DNA of 64,000 bases from Chalciporus piperatus (taxonomy: Eukaryota > Basidiomycota > Agaricomycetes > Boletales > Boletaceae). How positions within the stretch are numbered: the first letter of the stretch is position 1; every line of letters begins with the position of its first letter. Made by a program: the position numbers and the translations under genes. Under the pieces are notes generated by a model. That model saw nothing but the letters and a program-made list of their open reading frames with translations, was not told the origin of the DNA and ran no database searches. Below, one piece after another: positions 12,272-25,162 of this stretch. The stretch is from the NCBI GenBank assembly GCA_038093975.1, contig JBBPTG010000080.1, forward strand, positions 1 through 64,000. Direction: 5' to 3'.

Positions 12272-13606
12272 GCGAAGAGCGAACGGTTTCGTGGAGGTCA
12301 TTTATACCTTCTTAAGCGGAGATTATACCGCTGTACTTGTATGTTGAAATCGTATGTATGTTTGACATGTATGTTCTTCCTGGGTAGGGTGTCAGGTATA
12401 CTCACATCTACGAATACGATCGGCCCGAAAGCTACATGAACCAGATGATCACTTGTCGAGTTGTGTCGAGTCGCCATCATATTAACATGTAACTTCCGTT
12501 CTACTCCTGAATTTCGGCCACTTCCGTGGGAATTTGTGCCTCACCCGTTCTCCCCGATGCGAGGGCACATGTCTCAGCGTGTTGGTGCTCCATGTCCCAT
12601 ATAACCCCAGTGCAGCCAGTTCGCCCACTGCCGATCATCGCCGTCGACTCGCTGAGAGGAGATCAGCGCTCAGCTCTGGCATCACCCACGACGGAAAGAT
12701 GTTTAGCTAAATAATTGATGAACACGGTGATCGCGAGCCACTGACTTGTGAACGCCAACCTTTTCAGTAGTGACTTCAAGTAAGCGCCCCACTTTCCATT
12801 CGACTGACGCTCCCTAGTTATCAGTGACTTACACTCAACCAGAATGTTGTATCGTCGTCATTTTCTCGGCTCCCACAGCATCGCCTACCGCAAACTATGC
12901 CACTGGTGACCGTAAAGCAAGCGCACAACTGTGATCTGTGACGAGAGAGAGCGATCGGCAGATCTTGCAAGACCACCATCATTCCGCAGGTACCCTGCAC
13001 TCGAGGCAACCAAACATGTATGTTGATTCATCATTCTCACCATCGATTGTTCTGAGAAATACCCAAGTCACAGCGGATGTGAGTCGACGAGCAAAGCGTC
13101 GTACTCGAGCCAGTACAAAAACAGGGAGACCACCGAGCGCGAAGATTTGCACTGAGTTTGCTACATATGTTGACCGACTGTACTTGACCGGGCCGCTACT
13201 TATTGTAGTACTATTCGGCGCGGGCCTGCGCCGCCTGGCTGTCGGACCGGCCCGACTTATGCCAAGTCGATGAGCTCGTCTGCTGGTGAGCTCAGAATTT
13301 TGGAGTTTGTGCGATACTCTGACTTCTTTGTTGTGCCGATGAAATCGTAGTTTCTGCATTTGCGACGACCTGACTGTGCATGTATTCTTTATAGCTAGAA
13401 TTCTTGGACTGAGCGCGGGTCAGGGTCTTCCTTTGTAGTTCGGGATCTTTCAGGGAATCAGGGTAGACGGACTCTTCGGAGTATTCCGTCGAGTGGCTCT
13501 TTCATTACTGTCGCGTCGCGTCGCGGTCACCTTCACCTCCCCATTCATCACACAACAACCATTGGCACACTCTTTGTTGACTCATTGTCGCGTATTTCTG
13601 CAGACC
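12272..13606. other. Intergenic, no gene recognised
   Basis: 1.3 kb between GH30 and the giant gene. The open stretch 13493-13606 is in frame with the downstream gene, so an alternative start (MALSLLSRRV) at 13493 cannot be excluded. Nothing else is recognised, including no tRNA-like fold. Confidence 0.4.
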
Positions 13607-16600
13607 ATGGAAGACAACGCCAGCACCAATGTCGAGATCGATCGTACGATGGAGTACATCATCACCCACGTCACTGCGCCTCTCCGTATCCCCGAAGGAG
13701 GGTATCATACCATACACAACGACCATGCTCTCGCAGAAGCTGTCGGTCACGCTGCTCAAGCCTTCAGCGAACATGTTGGCAGCCCCGAAAAGGCTTTGTG
13801 GAAGAGCATAAAGAAAATGCTCGACAACCTACGCGCCAGCGTGCGGTCGGAGAGCCTGGTCGTTAATGAGGTCGCGTTGCAGCTGAAGAACATGAAAAGA
13901 GGGGGTAAGATAACATCATTACCACATTCTTTTATGCTAACTACGCGTAGATATCCTCGCGTTTCTTGTCCGAGAACAGAACGCAGCGGTCATCTTTCGA
14001 AGGGGCCCGCAAGTAACCACTTGCGATTCAATGGAGGTCTCTCCAACGGCTCACGCTGTCATGACTGCCCAAGGGAGGCTTATATGCTCCTATCCCGGGG
14101 CCGCCATTGAAATCCCAAACACCGTGTTCACCAAACAGGCGTTTCAGGTCGAACTTGCCAACTTCCTCTGCCGCATGAACGAAGATTTCCTTCGTTCCCC
14201 TTCAACTATCATGCCCTCCGTTGTTGGAGAGCGGGATACATGTCATCCTCAGTATATCACGGAGCTCCTTACTGGCATCCTGCGCGCCGTTGGCCGTCCT
14301 GCTGAGATCGTTCGGATTAGCAAACGGATCGGCGACGATGTCATCCGGAGTCAAACGCGCTCTCCCTGGAGACGCTCGTCTCTGTGGCTGCTCATCAGAA
14401 TAGCGCTTCAGACTTCGCTCGAGCGGTCCCCTCTCGGCCGCGTCGGGTACAAGTCATTCATGATCTTCTTTGTGTCCTCTCTCGCAGAGAAATCTAAACG
14501 AGAGAACCTTTCCAATGACTTGATCCATTCCCTCTCCACGAAAATCAGCCGACGACTGAGGAAGCTTAGTTCTCCACCCGACTGGCTGTCGGACACAGCG
14601 CTTCAGGCTTGTTCCCTCCTCAGATCATTGCTCGAGGAGAGGTGGATGGATGTGCAAGCCGTTCAAAGCACACCCCTCGCCTCCTGGGATCCCTCTGATC
14701 TCGACCTCGCTGAAGACGTCGAGCTGACGCTCGAAAACAGTCACGAATACATCCGCAATTCTCTCGCGAACCCCGACACCAGTCCTATCGATTCCAATTT
14801 TGAGCCTGCTCATCACCCTCGAGGCACTCTCGCTCACTTCCTGGATTTGGACGGGGCTTTCTTCGATCAAGCATACCGAGCTGATCGTTACGTTGCTCTC
14901 TACGACGTCGAGAATGCGGTGGAGCAGGAACTGGATGATTGGGTCGACCACGTCGGGGAGGATGTAAATGACGCTTGTGCAAAGCTAGAGATTCTGGCCA
15001 GCAAGTACTCATCCAGTGCGCGGATGTCGTACGCAAACGATCCCGAACACATTTCCGTCATGCTCCTGACTACAATTGAACTCTGGATCGCCCTCGACAA
15101 ATTGGTTGTCGCGGACATTCCCCTCTTTGCCGAATACTCTCCGGAAGTGCCCACCACCCTGCTGGAGAGCCTTTTGGTTCGCAAAGCGGCGAGTCTTGAG
15201 CGCGTGTACCGTGCCTTCCAATACCTTTCCAATCGTCACTCGCAATCGATAGAAGGATGGTCCGTATTTTCGAACGGGGTGACGGAAGACAATTTTGCCA
15301 TCCGTTTCTACTCCAATTGTGAATACCTCAAGGAACTCAAGGAGGAGATTGACGAAGACGCGCAACGCAAGTATAATCAAAAAGTCGCGGAACTGGAGAG
15401 AGATAACGCTCGGTACGCTGAGCTGCAACGACAGGCCTCGCGCATCGACCACACCTATAGCACCAACCGCAATGGGAATCAATCCCATGTCAAGAAGCGG
15501 TGTCACAAGTGCAAGCTCACAACGGAATTTATGAACATGTCCATACAAGTTGCAGAATGGCCTCTCCCACAGGATCCCCTCAAGGCTGCGAGCGTGGTTT
15601 TCGAATTGAATTGCCCCGTCTCGTTCAAGATGTGGCGCTCGGCCACGTTCCACCTCCTCGTTGATCTCTGTTCGCCAACTCCTGAGACTAAACGAGCTGC
15701 CACACGTCTCGATTGTTATGGTGACCTCGCTTCCTATCGCGTCGACCATCCGCGAGCGCGTATCACTCTTGGGTCAAACGCCAAACCCATCAGCTTCACG
15801 TACGACGGTAACAAGTCGATCCCTTCTACGGTGGACAAGGTTTGCGTTGAAAACGGCCTTTCGTGGTTCTACTATGATATCCAATCCCAATCCCCCGCTT
15901 TTGAAGCACTGTCCAATGTTGATCTCAAGGACCATTGCACCTACAAGCTTCCGACTGGCCCCTACCACAACCTTCAGCTATATGTCGATGCTACCACTCA
16001 CACATCCAACGGAGTCATTGCCGACCAGGCAGAATGCCACAATGACCTCTCGCTACACGAGTTCATCGCATTCGGTCATCTACGGAGTGGTGGTGGACTC
16101 CAGTGGCTGAACATTTTGCGCGAGCTCCGTGATCGAATGCTTAGTTTCCGTCGTCCCGAAGTTCACTTTTTGCTCTCGCAGGCTGTTTCTCAAGTCGGGC
16201 AGTTCACGCAAGGGGGTGAGCTGTTTTGGCACCTAGAACTGCAAGGCGACTTTTACAGCGTGCTCTTGAGCGAGCTTGAAGGCCTCGTGGTGGATGTCGA
16301 AGCAAACTGGTTGGAGGGTGCGACGATGGGCACGATTTCATTGTTGCTTGGTCGGTTGCTTGCATCCGAGCCTGATGAGGAGATCTCGGCGAGGGCTCTC
16401 GAACTCCTCCGGACGGTGCGGAAGAAGACATATGGATGGGTGCAGGAGCTTTCGGTCAAGGTCACAAGTGCATCAACACCCGAAGAGCATCGTCATTTAC
16501 TGCGGGACACGGCAGCCATCTGTCGCAGTACATTTGACATCGACCCCACCTCATTTCATGACCTCTTCCACTCTGCAGAGGACGTCGAGTCTCTCATCGC

Positions 16601-19600
16601 CTGTGCCATATTCATACACGATAACACCCCCGCCGAGTTATCGACGTTATCTGCCTACTCCCAGCTGCTGCTTGCACGAGACCGTCGTCTTTCTCTCGCT
16701 CTCGAGACCATGATGCAGGAGATCATTCACCTCGGTGGAGTGACCAAAGGCGTGGACCACGCGATTTGCAAGGTTTGGCCCGGCTATCGTTCGGGTTGCC
16801 AATGGGAATCGTTGCCATCTCCGAATGCGCGTTGGCTCTCGTGTGCGACCGAGGCTACCACGACGCAGTGTTCACAACTAGTGCACTTGAACTTGTTGGA
16901 TGGCACCCTGCTGGTGGACGGGAAGCCGTTGAGCAGACTGCCGAAGCCCATCATGCAACATCCTGTATATCGTCTTCTCTTTGGCGAGGTATGTATCCCG
17001 ACATTTACTCTCATGCTAGTCATTGATTGTTTGTTGCAGCGAGTGTTCGATGTTACGCCGAGTGATGTCCCAGGGATGTCTTTTGCGACACGGGGACTGA
17101 TTGAGCACCATCAGGCAAGCCTTTCACATTGAGTACATAAGTTGTAATTCAAGCTATATGCGCAGTTGCACTTCTCGCTGAGAGATAAGGACCTCGTCAT
17201 TCGAGCCAAGCACGAAGACATGGGCGAGATACTCGAGCTGATTCCACAAGACAAGCTGGGACGAGACTTACCAGCTGTCCTCGTCCAGGGCCACGCTCAT
17301 TGGTTGAATCTCTCCACGTCCATCATCGAGGTTCGCCCTCTCAAGAAGCTTTGGGAGTATTCGTCGGAGAACTGGGAACTTAATTGTACCCCTGGGAAAT
17401 ATCGCATGCGGAAGGGCCGCGACCGTCTCGTGGACGTTCGAAGCCCGACCTGGGCGATGGTTTCTGGTCTTCTGGAGCCACTCGATCATCCAGGGAACCT
17501 CCTTGTCATTGTTACCCTTGTCACCTCACCCGATAACGTGCGGTCGCGACAACTCTCGGTCACTTTGCCTCGTTACAGCTTGTCGTTCTTCGTCAACGAG
17601 GAGGGGGATCTCCAGTCTCGCAACCTTCGCGACATGGTCTACGATCGGGACCAGTCCATTGGAGCAATGTTTGGTCTCGTCAACCAACTTGTTCTCCGTC
17701 CGAAACTCCAGCTCGAACTTGATCTCGCTCCCCGATGCGTGCTCATCCCGGATGGAAATGTCACTTTTGTGATGAAGGGACATCACGTCCATGTCGAGAT
17801 CGACATCCATCGTCCACCCCGTCGACCTGTCACGTACCAGACTTATCGAATCGATAGTGAACTTGGATGCTTGACTGGGAGTGGCGGCTTGACGAGCAAA
17901 CTGTTCCAGGTTTACCTGCACGCGTTGACGAGCGGTGGCTGCAACATTGACCCGTTGACGGGTAGGACGGGTACCGAGGAGGCGCTCTCTTTGCTGCGTT
18001 CAGCGGGTTGTCGGTCGATCATGAAGGTCGATGCTCGCGACGCTCAGCTCCTGCGATTGATCGCATCCCTCTGTCCCTCGCGCAAAGTTCATTCCCAACG
18101 ACCTGGGCAAAACGTCCACTGGCAAAGTCTTCCCGAAACTTCGCAACATCACGAGCTGTACACGGTCGCCACGGAGATAAAGAGGCATTGCGAAAAGGTT
18201 CAGTTGTTCAACCAGAACAAGGATCCCAAGCTGTTCGAAGAGTTCCCGACCCGCGATCCCGAGCTGTTCCAGCGCAGCGCATTGCGTGCAGCGTACCTCC
18301 TCCCAACCGAATCTTCGGCGAGTCTTCCAGGAACAGCTCACGACATCGTGTACCAGGGCAGGGATGTGTTGGAGGCTTCTAGGCGAGAGAGGGAACATCG
18401 CACCTATACGGCGGCCTACGCTGTTTACCACAAATCTGCCAAGATGACGGACGGCCTCGACGCACTGAAGACGATGAGACAGTTGATGAGCCCAGTGCAA
18501 GGGACGGCTCGCATCTCATTGTGTTATAGCAAGTCATGGTTAGCCCGTGATCTTCCGTCAATTTGGATCGAGGCATATAATCAGTTACGAGGGACCGGTG
18601 GAACGAAACAGTTCCAGCTGCTTTTCTCGCTTCCCGCGATGGCCTACGGCCATCCAAACCTTCTCGCTGTCGTTCCAGCTTTCGTCGCGTTCGCAACGAT
18701 CCCGCAGTTCCAGCAGGTGAACCCACCACCGTTCGATACCTACAATCTCTCAAAAGGGTATCAGCCTTCTGAGGAAGACTTGAAAGCGGAGATCATTTCC
18801 GCGGCGTTCTCGTTCGACGCAAGTCCCGAATGTTCCACTCCAGCCAAGTCTGGCGAAAGTCTCCGCGACTTGACAAAACGCCGCTATATGTTGTATCAAA
18901 GACGACTAGGCTCGAATGTTGATGCCGCAGTACAACTACTGTCCAATTCGTGGCCAACTCAGACTCCCCCAACCCTTACTCTCAGATCCAATTCGTATGA
19001 CTTGGAGACGTTGAACACGAAGCTCGCGACTATATTCTCTGACTGCTATCGGAATTTCAAGCTTAAAGAACATCTCGAACATGTTCAGGCGATTCTCGAC
19101 GACGCATATACGCGGGGTGTCACTGCTCCTTCGCAGGAGTACGTGTTTAAGCCCGTCAAGGATATCCCCCCTCGCGCATCTTGGTCTCTTACTGCAGAGC
19201 AGCTCTTTTCCCGACCGGTACGGCTGTTCCCCCCATGCGTCGGTATGGCCTCGCATGACACCGACGTAAAGCTTGAGGAGAGCTCGTCCGGGCCCACACC
19301 TTTGGACCAACTGATCACGGCTATCAATACCCACGCGACCAACTCGTTCCAACGCCAGTACGTCACCGACTTGCAGGCCAGCGCAGAACACTTTGCCAGA
19401 GACTCGCCTCTGGCCGTGAACGGGACAACAGAGCGGCCTTCGACCGACGCCCTTCGGAAGCAGTATGCTGAATGTCGGGACAGCTACCTGGAGACTTTGG
19501 AAGATATCAGACGGAAGCTCGGCCCAGCTGGAAGCGATGGGGGTGAACAGGCCCTTGCTGAATCTGGCCATTGGCCAAGGGTAACCCCAGACACCCTCTT

Positions 19601-22600
19601 CCGACGCCTCGCCACAGCCTCACCGTTCAAGCTCCCTCAAGTTTGGAGGAAGAACATCACAATGCTTGCTACGCTTGCACTCAATCTTCAGAGAGCACGG
19701 CGGTTGCTTCGTCTCGACCTGGACAACCTACACGAAGAGTTCATGAAGGAGTCGGAGAACCGAGGGTTTGATGGATGGGATGCTGAGACATACCCTGACT
19801 GGCTGTTGATCCAGGTACGTACATCATATCCTGAGTGCGTATCGTTGCTTATATCGCTTGCCTATCACCAGTTACAAGGAAACTTCCTTGTGCGTCGTGT
19901 ACAGGTCGACGTCGCTCAACAGATGATCGCGCCTCAGTCTGGGGAGAATACGACCATGCAGCTCAACATGGGCGAAGGGAAATCATCTGTTATCGTTCCT
20001 ATCACCGTTGCTGCGCTCGCGGATGGCAATCAGATGGTCCGAGTCATCGTTCCAAAGGCGTTAACAGGCCAAATGTTCCAGCTGCTTGTCGATCGCCTCA
20101 GTGGACTCGTCAACAGGCGTATCTATTACCTCCCGTTCTCTCGCTCCCTCGGGTTGGACGCCGAGCAAGCCGTTTCCCTGCACGCCATCATGATGGATTG
20201 CATGCGCGACCGTGGCGTTCTACTCGTCCAACCTGAACACGTCTTGTCTCTCAAGCTCGTCAGTGTGGAGAAACAACTCTCTGAACCCGCAGACAGCCCC
20301 TTGGCTCGTCACCTGCTCAAACTTCAACGATGGATTAAAGCTCGAGTCCGTGACGTCCTCGACGAGAGCGATGAGATCCTCCATGTCCGATACCAATTGG
20401 TATATACCTTGGGTCTCCAGCAACCCATGGAGGGATTCCCGGAGCGATGGACGACCACGCAACAGGTCCTTGGGCTTGTCAAGAAGTATGCCTCTTCCCT
20501 CCGAGATATCTTTCCGCTCGGCGTCGAGTATGAATGCGGTTTGTCGGGGTCGTTCCCTCACTTCCGCATCCTTCAAGTCGAAGCTGGCCAGAGGTTGGTA
20601 GCGAGGATAGTTCAAGACACGATGGATAGCATTCTCCCCAGTTTCAAGTTCGAGCACCTACCTGCGGAGCTCAAGGACGCCATCTCCGTCTTCATCTCGT
20701 CCAAGGACGTCGCTGATTCGGTCTTCGAGAAGGTAGAGGCGTATGCACAGAACAGTGCGCTCTGGGGCGGACTACTGCTACTACGCGGTCTTTTCGCCAC
20801 CGACATTCTCTTATTTGCGTTCAAGCAGCGGCGGTGGCGCGTCGATTATGGTCTCGCTCCCGAACGTACCATGCTGGCGGTTCCGTACCGAGCGAAGGAC
20901 GTGCCAGCGCAGCGGGCCGAGTTTGGCCATCCAGATGTCGCAATCCTACTTACGTGTTTGTCGTACTACTACGGCGGTCTCAACGAGGAGCAGCTCAGTG
21001 TGTGTTTCGACCTCCTACTCAAACAAGACGATCCATCTCTGGATTACGATCTGTGGGTTCAAGGCTGCCCCTCCATCCCCGACTTCCTCCGGAACTTCAG
21101 CGGGATCAACATCAAGTCAACGGATCAGTGGCAAACCTACCTTCTCCCATTGTTCTCCCGTAATCAAGCTACGATCGATTTTTACCTCTCGAGAGTCGTG
21201 TTCCCAAAGGAAGCAAAGGAGTTCCCTTCGAAACTATGTTGCTCTGGCTGGGATCTAGCAGAGAAGAAAGACCAACTCACAACTGGTGAGACATGCTCAG
21301 TTAGTCGTCGAGCTTACTCACTGACGTTATTCAGGCTTTTCGGGCACGAATGACGGTCGATACCTGTTACCCATAACAATCACCCAGCGCGACCCCGAGC
21401 ACCAACGAGGGACCAACGCAAAGGTTCTTTCCTACCTTCTCCAGTCCGAGAACGACTTCTACAGGCTAACGACCCATGGGAACGGAGATCGACGAAGTAC
21501 TCGCGAGTTCCTGGAGATGGTTGTCGCCCAGACACCTGAGATACGCGTTCTCCTGGACGTTGGTGCTCAGATGTTGGATCTCCAGAATCGACAGCTCGCC
21601 GAAACTTGGCTAGAACTCAACTCGGATGCATCGGCTGCCATCTACTTCAATGACGAAGACGAGCTGATCGTGCTCACGCGCGATGGACGGACACAACCAC
21701 TCCTATCATCGCCATTCGCACAACAGCTCGACCAATGTGTCATATACCTCGACGATGCTCATACACGCGGTACAGACATCAAGTTCCCTCGTGGCTTTCG
21801 AGCAGCGGTCACACTGGGTCCCAAGGTTACCAAGGATCGTTTAGCTCAAGGTATGTTCCCAGGCATGTTCTTCTGCATGTTAATCTCATTCCTTGATGCC
21901 AGGCTGTATGCGAATGCGAAAGCTTGGCTATGGTCATTCAGTGATGTTTTTCGCGCCTCTCGAAATTGACCGGAGCATCCGAGCTGTAGCTGGGAAAGAG
22001 CCTGGCGACGACCTCAATGCCACGGATATCTTGCACTGGGCAATACGTGAGACCTGCAACGAGATCCATCTACGAGCTCCCCAATGGGCGCAACAGGGGA
22101 TAGATCATATTTCGCGATTCCGAATCTGGACCCGTTTCTGCGCGAGGTCGATTACTGTGGATCGATTGAAGGAAGGGTGGCTTCAGCCAGAAGCAAAAAC
22201 GCTCGCCGATCTCTATTCCCCCCAAAACACATTCGACTCCAGCTCGCTAAAGGTTCCAGAAATTCGTGAACGATGCGAACGTCTGGGGGTTGCATCGCTT
22301 CATGATGTCGGCATGGATGAGGAGCAAGAAAGAGAGGTCGTTCACGAAATCGAGCGTGAGCGACAAGTCGAGCGACCTCCTAAGGCATCACCAGCAGCTC
22401 ATTCGGTCCACCGTGATGTCCTTTCGTTTGTGGCGAAAGGGTCCGTTCCACGGCGAACCAAAGCTTTTATTCCGATCATCCAGACTCTCAGCACGACTTC
22501 GGCTGCTGCTCCAGAACCACGCATTTGGAGCTCATTCGTCTGGGCATCAGTGGACTTCTGCACGACACTAGCCGAAACATCTGGAAGCATGGATGATTAT

Positions 22601-23261
22601 CTGCGTCCTGTCCAGTGGGTTCTTTCCGGGAAGCAGGGCGAAGACGAAGTCCTCGTCATCCTCAGTCCCCACGAAGTCCACGAACTGCTGCCGGACATCA
22701 GAGTGAGCGAACACGTTCACGTTCACCTATACATTCCACGCACGATCAAGTCTATGAAACCATGCGACGATTTTCAACTGTACAGCATCCCTTCGATTCC
22801 CCTTGACTGGACTCCACCGTGGGCTCTTATCGATCAGCTTAACATCTTCTCAGGGCAGCTATACATCAGAGACCACTCAGCATACCTCCGACTTTGCCGG
22901 TTCCTCTGCGTGTACGCGAATGACCCGGAGGGCGGGCAAGTTGAAATCACCAGCGATGGCTTCATCGCGCCTGAGAATCGACCGCCATACATGGAGACGG
23001 GAAGGGGTTCCAGCTTCCAGAAATCACCACTCCCGTTTTTGCGTGTATTGATTGGTCTCCGGAGGAAAGGCATGCGCTTCGCTACGAGCCACATGGGGAA
23101 AATTCTCGATGGACAACTGCTTGCTCAAAGAGATCTCGATAGCGATGTCGTACGTGTTCTTTTTACTTTGCAAGTTTTTATGCGAGTTAATAACGAGGGA
23201 CGTTGTCCGACAGGTGGACGACTCGGACGCGATGGAGGTCGACAATTTGATGCTCTTGTAG
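13607..23261 (+). CDS. Giant DUF3638/DUF3645-type protein with P-loop helicase-like motifs
   Basis: Eight exons (13607-13904, 13951-16988, 17040-17114, 17166-19814, 19872-21287, 21334-21850, 21903-23149, 23214-23261) sum to 9288 nt, or 3095 residues, about the size of its fungal relatives. Visible motifs are QLNMGEGKSSVIVP with a Walker A-type GEGKS at about 2055-2058, VLLVQPEHVLSLK, an acidic LDESDE near 2183-2188, GFSGTND at about 2492-2498 and YLDDAHTRGTDIK near 2630. These are the hallmarks I recall for DUF3638 and DUF3645, a SecA/DEAD-like ATPase arrangement of unknown role. The first 2000 residues have no recognised domain. Intron 17115-17165 starts with GC. Intron 19815-19871 is 57 bp with no stop, so its retention would add 19 residues. 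The start at MEDNAST is chosen because homology begins close after it; 13493 is an alternative. Confidence 0.85.
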
Positions 23262-23842
23262 CAGGGAGGAGAACGGTTTCTGGGCGTCTTGTATTCACTC
23301 TCCGAGTCCAGGACTCCTTACTCCAATTGATACTTGATACACTTGCTATGCCTAATTTCATCATTCCCTTACTATTACTTTTTTTCCGTAATCGCTGTTG
23401 CTTGGTACGATACTGTTGCTTGTAATATCGCTCAGATATGGTGGATCCAAAGACCAATCACACACTTTGACATGGGTAAATGATGCGCAACGAGAAGATG
23501 GACGACGACAGTAAGTTCCAAGATATCTTGTGTTATAACTTCACGCGTGGAAGGAGATGTGGGGTTGTTGGCGTTGTTGGAGGTTGACGAGTTCTCAACA
23601 AAGACCGTTCAACGGGGACGTTGTGTCATTCCGTGCTGCGGTCACTCTAGGCTGTCGACGAGGCAATAGTAGCCCGCAGCACCCGATCTGACTAACCTCG
23701 GGTTCGACTGTCGCGTTGCTCCTATGTTTCTTTGCGGCTCCGCAGGAAGGCTCAAGAGGCGTGCGTTAGCATGCTCTCAGAACACGAACTTGTTGATTCT
23801 CTTGGGGGGAGGGGGGGGGAGCGTGACCGTCACTGTAACGCT
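23262..23842. other. Intergenic, no gene recognised
   Basis: 3' side of the giant gene up to the mariner-like element. It contains a G-rich run near 23804-23820. No coding sequence is recognised. Confidence 0.4.
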
Positions 23843-23862
23843 TACAGCGGTTTGCAAAACTA

Positions 23863-24407
23863 ATGGCATTCGCGACTGTTTTTTTCTTCGTCTACCGCGT
23901 GTTCCAAAAAAGGAAACTCAGAGAAATCTCTCGATGTGCGCATACATTCAGCCTCGTGGTGACAACGGGGAACCGGAGGATCAGTGACGACGACATCAAA
24001 AGGTGTGTCCTGAATCTGTGGGACCATAGCTGGACTCTTGAAGATATCCGCCAAGTCCTCTGAGGAATGTAGCTACTACTGGTGGAAGCAGATCTTCGAA
24101 GAGCCATTCAAGCTTCAGGCATTGCATTGTCGACCACTCTCACCCCTTAGCAGTCGCACTTGGCTACTCACAAGAGCCACTTTGATGATACTCGAAGGCC
24201 TTTGTGCTGAAAATTCCGCAGCTTTTCCTTGACGAAGCATGTACGTGGCTCAGAGATCAACACGGAATCATGATCACACCACCTACGCTTCTCACAACCT
24301 GCTTGAGGCTGGACTTACCCCATGGGTTAGCTGCGGAACGAAATCACAAGCAAGGAGATCGAAACCATGCTTCAAACTCGGTTTATTGGCGATGGGTCTG
24401 TGATTGA
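23863..24407 (+). pseudogene. Broken Tc1/mariner-type transposase (N-terminal part)
   Basis: Pieces in different frames match the Tc1-type transposases abundant in mushrooms. An HTH region (ISDDDIKRCVLNLWDHSWTL, ending DIRQVL) stops at 24061-24063. The next helix (YYWWKQIFEE, near 24074-24103) is in a second frame. The block LFLDEACTWLRDQHGIMITP (near 24220-24280) is in a third. The DDE catalytic core that should follow is missing. Several frameshifts and stops make it dead. Confidence 0.7.
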
Positions 24408-24409
24408 TG

Positions 24410-24880
24410 AAACTAGCAAAAACGAGCACACATATGCGCGCATATATTTTCCAGATCGTTTGGGCTCCGTTATCGTCTCGGTTGACCATTGAATGCCTTC
24501 TGCGTTGTCGGCCTTCGTTGATCCTTTGACGGTGTCCGATCAGGTCGTCGGAATTGTCAGAGTACTGCTTCCGGGTCCGCTTGTCGCCTTCGAAGCGGAC
24601 GAACTTGAGCAGCATGGGTTTGGGGTCAGAGGAACCTGTCGCTGAGTCTGCAGAGTCATTCGGACTGACTTCAGGCTTCTGGGCATTCGAAAAGATGAGT
24701 ATATGCGAGTGCGAGTACACCACATACCTTTTTAGAGAGTCTGTTGGTAGTGTCTGATGCCTGCGATGGCTCCCGCTGGATCGTTATGGCCTTTAAACAC
24801 AAGTAAGCACCCACCTAACAGTCGCTTGTCGCCCATCGTAGTGTGAAACGACAGGTTTGTCGCCACGAACGTAGCGTACT
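24410..24880 (-). other. Non-transposase cargo inside the mariner-like element
   Basis: Where the DDE domain should be, the minus strand carries a stretch open from 24723 to 24292, rich in Ser, Asp and Arg (for example SPNDSADSATGSSDPKPMLL). Splice-like signals lie upstream (GTGGGT near 24825, CATCGCAG near 24770). I cannot name a source gene. It could be a captured host gene piece or degenerate spacer. Confidence 0.25.
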
Positions 24881-25162
24881 GGATTTCCTTTTTTGGATCA
24901 CGCGGTGGACGAAGAGAAAAAAGTCGCGAGTGCCATTAGTTTCGCAAACCGCTGTAATAATCACTTGTTTTGGCAAGACCATTACCCTTTGCTTAGATTT
25001 CTTTTTTTTTATCAACAAGAAATGACGACAAGGTTGAGAGACCTATAGCAGTAAAACAAGCCGACAAAGAAAATTCGGATGGGAATGCGAACAAGGACGA
25101 GGCAACGACGTAAAAATCCCCAACGTGAAAAAGCTGCGAAACGTCAGGGGGGTATCAAATGA

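Larger units (their letters stand above)
23845..24954 (+). mobile_element. Tc1/mariner-like element with 73-bp terminal inverted repeats
   Basis: The left end 23845-23917 and the reverse complement of 24882-24954 match at about 66-70 of 73 positions. Both begin CAGCGGTTTGC and both are flanked by TA (23843-23844 and 24955-24956), the target duplicated by this superfamily. The total length is 1110 bp. Inside is a broken transposase (about 23960-24400) followed by about 470 bp of unrelated sequence. The element cannot move by itself. Confidence 0.8.

Noticed and set aside
15009..15749. 246-codon minus-strand frame
   Set aside because: Lies inside the long exon of the giant gene in antisense and has no recognisable similarity.
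17103..17132. Stop at 17130-17132 as the end of the giant gene
   Set aside because: The stop lies in a GC-AG intron (17115-17165); splicing joins HHQ to LHFSLRDKD and keeps the family sequence.
21893..23425. Single 510-codon frame running past 23261
   Set aside because: The splice at 23149/23214 (GTACGT...GACAG) gives an earlier stop and a total length divisible by three. The read-through end is intron plus 3' UTR.
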